Positions 61,360 through 64,000 of a DNA stretch of 64,000 bases are shown one piece after another (the first letter of the stretch is position 1; each line of letters opens with the position of its first letter). The position numbers and the translations under genes were made by a program. Source of the stretch: Heracleum sosnowskyi (Eukaryota > Streptophyta > Magnoliopsida > Apiales > Apiaceae); assembly GCA_030848705.1 (NCBI GenBank), contig CM061244.1:50385190-50449189 (forward strand), written 5' to 3'. The notes beneath the pieces were generated by a model, which ran no database searches, was not told where the DNA came from, and saw only the letters and a list, made by a program, of their open reading frames with translations.

Positions 61360-61758
61360 TTATCTGGTCATTATACCATCTGGGATTTCCAAGGCTTGAC
61401 AACCCCCTGATGTTGAATCATCATCATCATCCTCTCGCATTCTCTTTCTGGTTTGCAGCTTGCAGGATTCCAAGAAGAATTTCTTTTTCGAACCCGTCAA
61501 GTAGCTCTGATAGAAGAGCATCATACAAATCTCCACAGCTTCATCATCTGCAAGGATGGGCACATCATATGGACCAGGACGAATGATGTACACATAGGGA
61601 TTGGAGATAGGTCCTTCCGCTATTTCATCATCAGCGATGAGACCTTCATCATTCAGAAATGACAAAACAAGAAACTCATCAATAATATAGTTTACTTGTT
61701 GACGCCAGTTCATATTCAAGAATGATTCTACATCCATGAATTCAAAGGTTCCTGCCAT
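61360..61758 (-). CDS. Antisense ORF (132 aa) inside SIRE B
   Basis: Runs opposite to gag, pol and ORF3. It starts MAGTFEFMDVESFLN and ends EIPDGIMTR. The protein is acidic, with a hydrophobic patch (YIIDEFLVLSFL) near residue 25 and a basic-then-acidic C-terminal motif (TRKRMREDDDDD). There is no known domain. A TATA box (CTATAAAAG on the minus strand, 61822-61814) sits about 60 bases upstream of the ATG, a natural promoter distance. Antisense extra ORFs are established in Tat/Ogre elements and reported in other plant LTR elements. This one could be a real gene of the element, but chance cannot be excluded. Confidence 0.5.
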   Translation of the reverse strand: MAGTFEFMDVESFLNMNWRQQVNYIIDEFLVLSFLNDEGLIADDEIAEGPISNPYVYIIRPGPYDVPILADDEAVEICMMLFYQSYLTGSKKKFFLESCKLQTRKRMREDDDDDSTSGGCQALEIPDGIMTR

Positions 61759-62428
61759 TTGATGTATGGTATTTTTTTTAATATATGGATTGCCTGTTGT
61801 TACAATGCTCCAGCTTTTATAGCATCCAACAGGGCAACTGAAAGGTTTTGCTTGGCTCGAAGCTCTGGGGACAGTAAAGTGCGGAGTTCCAAGACAGTCA
61901 TTATTCTTCTGACTGTTGAGCTACTTCGATATTATGTTTCTGAAATATTAAAATCGATAATTTTATTATTATTGATTTTGTTTGACACTAAGCGGAAATT
62001 ATGAGTGTCTTATGTGATATCAGGTGACTCCTCGTCTGCCGTGTAGATTGGAAAGTTGTTCAAGAATATTTTAAACAGAGGAGAGAGGTTAATTGCATAG
62101 AAAAGTGTAACAGGCGGTAATTATTGCTGTTTTTACTGCGCATGCGTATTGGAAACTGCCAATTATATGTTGTCAGCGTATGCACGTTTGACATGTGTCC
62201 CATTCACATGATTACAGGAGTAAGACAGTTGTGTATTGATGATTAAAAACTCTTCAGTTTTTAATCTTTAATTTTCTTTTAAATACAATACACACATCTT
62301 CAGTTAAACTTTTCACATCTTACTCATACACATCTATTATCACACACACATAGTCACAAACACCTTTCTACACATAAACTCTGTTAAGCTTTCGCATCAA
62401 TTACTTGTTCCTTCTTCAAAATCTTCTA
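61759..62428. promoter_or_regulatory. Divergent promoter region between antisense ORF and ORF3
   Basis: A 670-bp interval between two start codons pointing away from each other. The minus side has CTATAAAAG (61822-61814). The plus side has an AT-rich TTTTAAATACAATAC near 62277-62291, about 140 bases before the ORF3 ATG. A C/A/T-rich leader with ACACACA runs follows, as in plant 5' UTRs. Confidence 0.5.
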
Positions 62429-64000
62429 ATGGCAACCACAGCTTTCGTTTCGTCTGGATTAGAGTTCGTTCCAAACAACTATACCGCACCACTAAACACT
62501 GCAAACGCACCAGAAGCATTTCATATGATTCAAAAGTTTCTTGCTCAGTCAGCGATTGGGCGTGCTTTAGTTGAACCAGCCAAACTTTCTGGTTTACAAA
62601 TCAAGGCGTTCTGGGAGACAGGGGTTTATGATGATGGTGGTGAAACTGGGAGCCCATCCATAATCTTTGAGTTTGAAGAAACAGAGTATGTTATTACTGC
62701 TGGTACTATTCGAGATGCATTGGGGTTTCCTGAGTATCCTTCCTACACTGTTGGCATGGGTGATGAGGATTTAATACGAATGATGCGAGAGATTGGTTAC
62801 TCTGGGCCATTGACAAAGATTGGGCAACTCAAAAGGCCATTTCTGCGCAAGGAATGGAGTTTCTTCTTCGATTGCATCACGAGGACATTTGGAAAGAAAT
62901 GCACAAATTGGGATGCTATTCCCACAGACAGTCTGCAAATCGGGTATTCTTTATTATATGATAATCATTTTGATTTTGCACGACTTGTTTTGACTAACTT
63001 AGGGGAGAAGATGACAGAGAATAGAGGAGTTGTTTATTTTTCTAGATTCTGTCAGCTTTTGGTTTCTTACTGTGTTGAAGGGGTAGATGTTGTTAATGAA
63101 GATGTTTCTTGTTTTAAATTACACAAGAGAGTATTTTCTGATCTCATTAACAAAGATGTTAAGAAAGGAATTGTTGGAGACCTTTTGCTACCTGCTTCTG
63201 TGCAACAGTTTGTGGATGCTCAAGTAAATCCACAAACACAAGCTGAATCTCAACCAGAACCTTTAAACACAGAGTTACCTCCATCAACTTCTGTTAAACC
63301 TGCAAGGGGAGGTAGGACCAAACATATTGGTACTAAACCTGCAAGGAGATTATCCACTGAAGCTGAGGTATCAAGACCTGAAGAGATGCCTCAGAAGACA
63401 AGGCTAAAGAAAAGAAGAGCCAATAGAGCAAAGTCTGTTGTTGAAGCCTCAGAGACTGAAACTGATGAAGAAACTCTTCATCAGAGAAAAAGAAGACTAG
63501 TGGCTGCACATCTTTTTGGTGCTCTAAATGTCAATATGGACAGAGTCTCTAAGGAAACTGAAGCTCCTGCATCAGAGAATGAGGAGATTGTGACTGAAGC
63601 TGTTCCTCAAGCTACTCCTGCAATTGTTGTTGAGGAGGATATTCTAAATGCTGATGAGGACAGAGTGTTTGTAAACACTGAAGCTCCTGAAGTGTTTGTT
63701 CAGGAGGATGCTGCAAATTCTGAAGCTGTCAATCTAGACAGGATAAATACTGATGATAAGATGATGGATTTGGATATAGAAACTCCTACATCAATGGCTA
63801 ATGATGTAGTTGAGGAAGCTGCTACTCATTCTGATAGCAGAGTTTTTGATTTTGAAGCACACACCTCTATACATTCTGATCATTATACAGAGGGTGTGGA
63901 AGCTGATCAAGTAACTGATCAGGTAGAAGAATCTCTGGCCACTCACACTGAAATTATTTCTTGTGATCTTGACAAAGGTGAGGAGGTTAATCAGATTCAA
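62429..64000 (+). CDS. SIRE B ORF3 (at least 524 aa, open at the window edge)
   Basis: ATG at 62429 in a good plant context (CTAATGGCA) opens a frame that runs without a stop to the last base. Residues 1-230 look globular and line up with SIRE A ORF3: YVIT (87-90), YSGPL (124-128), EWSFFFD (142-148), IGYSLLY and VYFSRF (202-207), with almost equal spacing. Two basic NLS-like patches follow (KTRLKKRRANR near 323, RKRR near 353), then a long acidic Glu/Ala/Val-rich region. No signal peptide or transmembrane segment is seen. The role is unknown; a nuclear or regulatory role is only an inference from the basic patches. Confidence 0.82.
   Translation, partial: MATTAFVSSGLEFVPNNYTAPLNTANAPEAFHMIQKFLAQSAIGRALVEPAKLSGLQIKAFWETGVYDDGGETGSPSIIFEFEETEYVITAGTIRDALGFPEYPSYTVGMGDEDLIRMMREIGYSGPLTKIGQLKRPFLRKEWSFFFDCITRTFGKKCTNWDAIPTDSLQIGYSLLYDNHFDFARLVLTNLGEKMTENRGVVYFSRFCQLLVSYCVEGVDVVNEDVSCFKLHKRVFSDLINKDVKKGIVGDLLLPASVQQFVDAQVNPQTQAESQPEPLNTELPPSTSVKPARGGRTKHIGTKPARRLSTEAEVSRPEEMPQKTRLKKRRANRAKSVVEASETETDEETLHQRKRRLVAAHLFGALNVNMDRVSKETEAPASENEEIVTEAVPQATPAIVVEEDILNADEDRVFVNTEAPEVFVQEDAANSEAVNLDRINTDDKMMDLDIETPTSMANDVVEEAATHSDSRVFDFEAHTSIHSDHYTEGVEADQVTDQVEESLATHTEIISCDLDKGEEVNQIQ

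Larger units (their letters stand above)
53780..64000 (+). mobile_element. SIRE B copia retrotransposon, 5' LTR to ORF3 (continues past the window)
   Basis: Inserted into ORF3 of the SIRE A right arm; the five bases before it, CTACT, are the expected target duplication, with the partner out of view. In order: 5' LTR (53780-54323), primer site, gag (54386-56710), pol (56724-60038), a 2.4-kb interval with an antisense ORF, and a long ORF3 open to the edge. Coding regions are free of premature stops apart from the gag/pol boundary, so this is the most intact element in the window. Confidence 0.92.

Noticed and set aside
62429..64000. Interpretation of ORF3 as an env-like gene
   Set aside because: No signal peptide, transmembrane segment or cleavage-like site is visible; the start is globular and the rest acidic with basic patches.

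Overview
This window is repeat-rich nuclear DNA of a flowering plant, probably a eudicot. I judge this from its content: Ty3/gypsy elements of the Tat and Tekay (chromovirus) types, Ty1/copia elements of the Angela and SIRE (Maximus) types, initiator-methionine tRNA primer sites, and one broken plant CDPK-related kinase (CRK) fragment. I cannot name the species. No intact cellular gene, rRNA, tRNA or CRISPR array was seen.

Left half (1-24106): an old, decayed Tekay-type Ty3/gypsy element lies on the minus strand, with LTRs of about 4.75 kb. Three younger elements sit inside it. A Tat-type element (3' end at 1-3598) entered its left LTR. A full-length Angela-like copia element (4489-13531, target duplication ATGAT) entered the same LTR. 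A Tat solo LTR (17341-18042, target duplication ATATC) lies in its internal region. The right LTR (19355-24106) preserves the uninterrupted versions of both LTR insertion sites.

Middle (24107-28613): a spacer holding three exons and two introns of a truncated CRK gene, a long AT microsatellite, one unrecognised 110-codon ORF, and a piece of a long Tekay-like LTR.

Right half (28614-64000): two copies of one SIRE-like copia family (SIRE A) stand head to head, joined near 48120, forming an inverted repeat of more than 5 kb per arm. The left arm is split by a 12.8-kb LTR element (29836-42655, target duplication TATGT). Its two LTRs are almost identical, but its internal region keeps only integrase relics. 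The right arm is cut at 53780 by a second SIRE family (SIRE B), which runs off the window with a complete 5' LTR, gag, pol and a long third ORF.

The most interesting biology is in the SIRE elements. Both families carry a homologous ORF3 downstream of pol. It does not look like env. In both it follows a good start context and a TATA-like box, as if made from its own mRNA. In SIRE A that promoter carries two to three GACTAT hairpins, present in both arms. In SIRE B a 132-codon antisense ORF with its own TATA box diverges from ORF3. Together these suggest an internal, partly bidirectional transcription unit inside SIRE retrotransposons.
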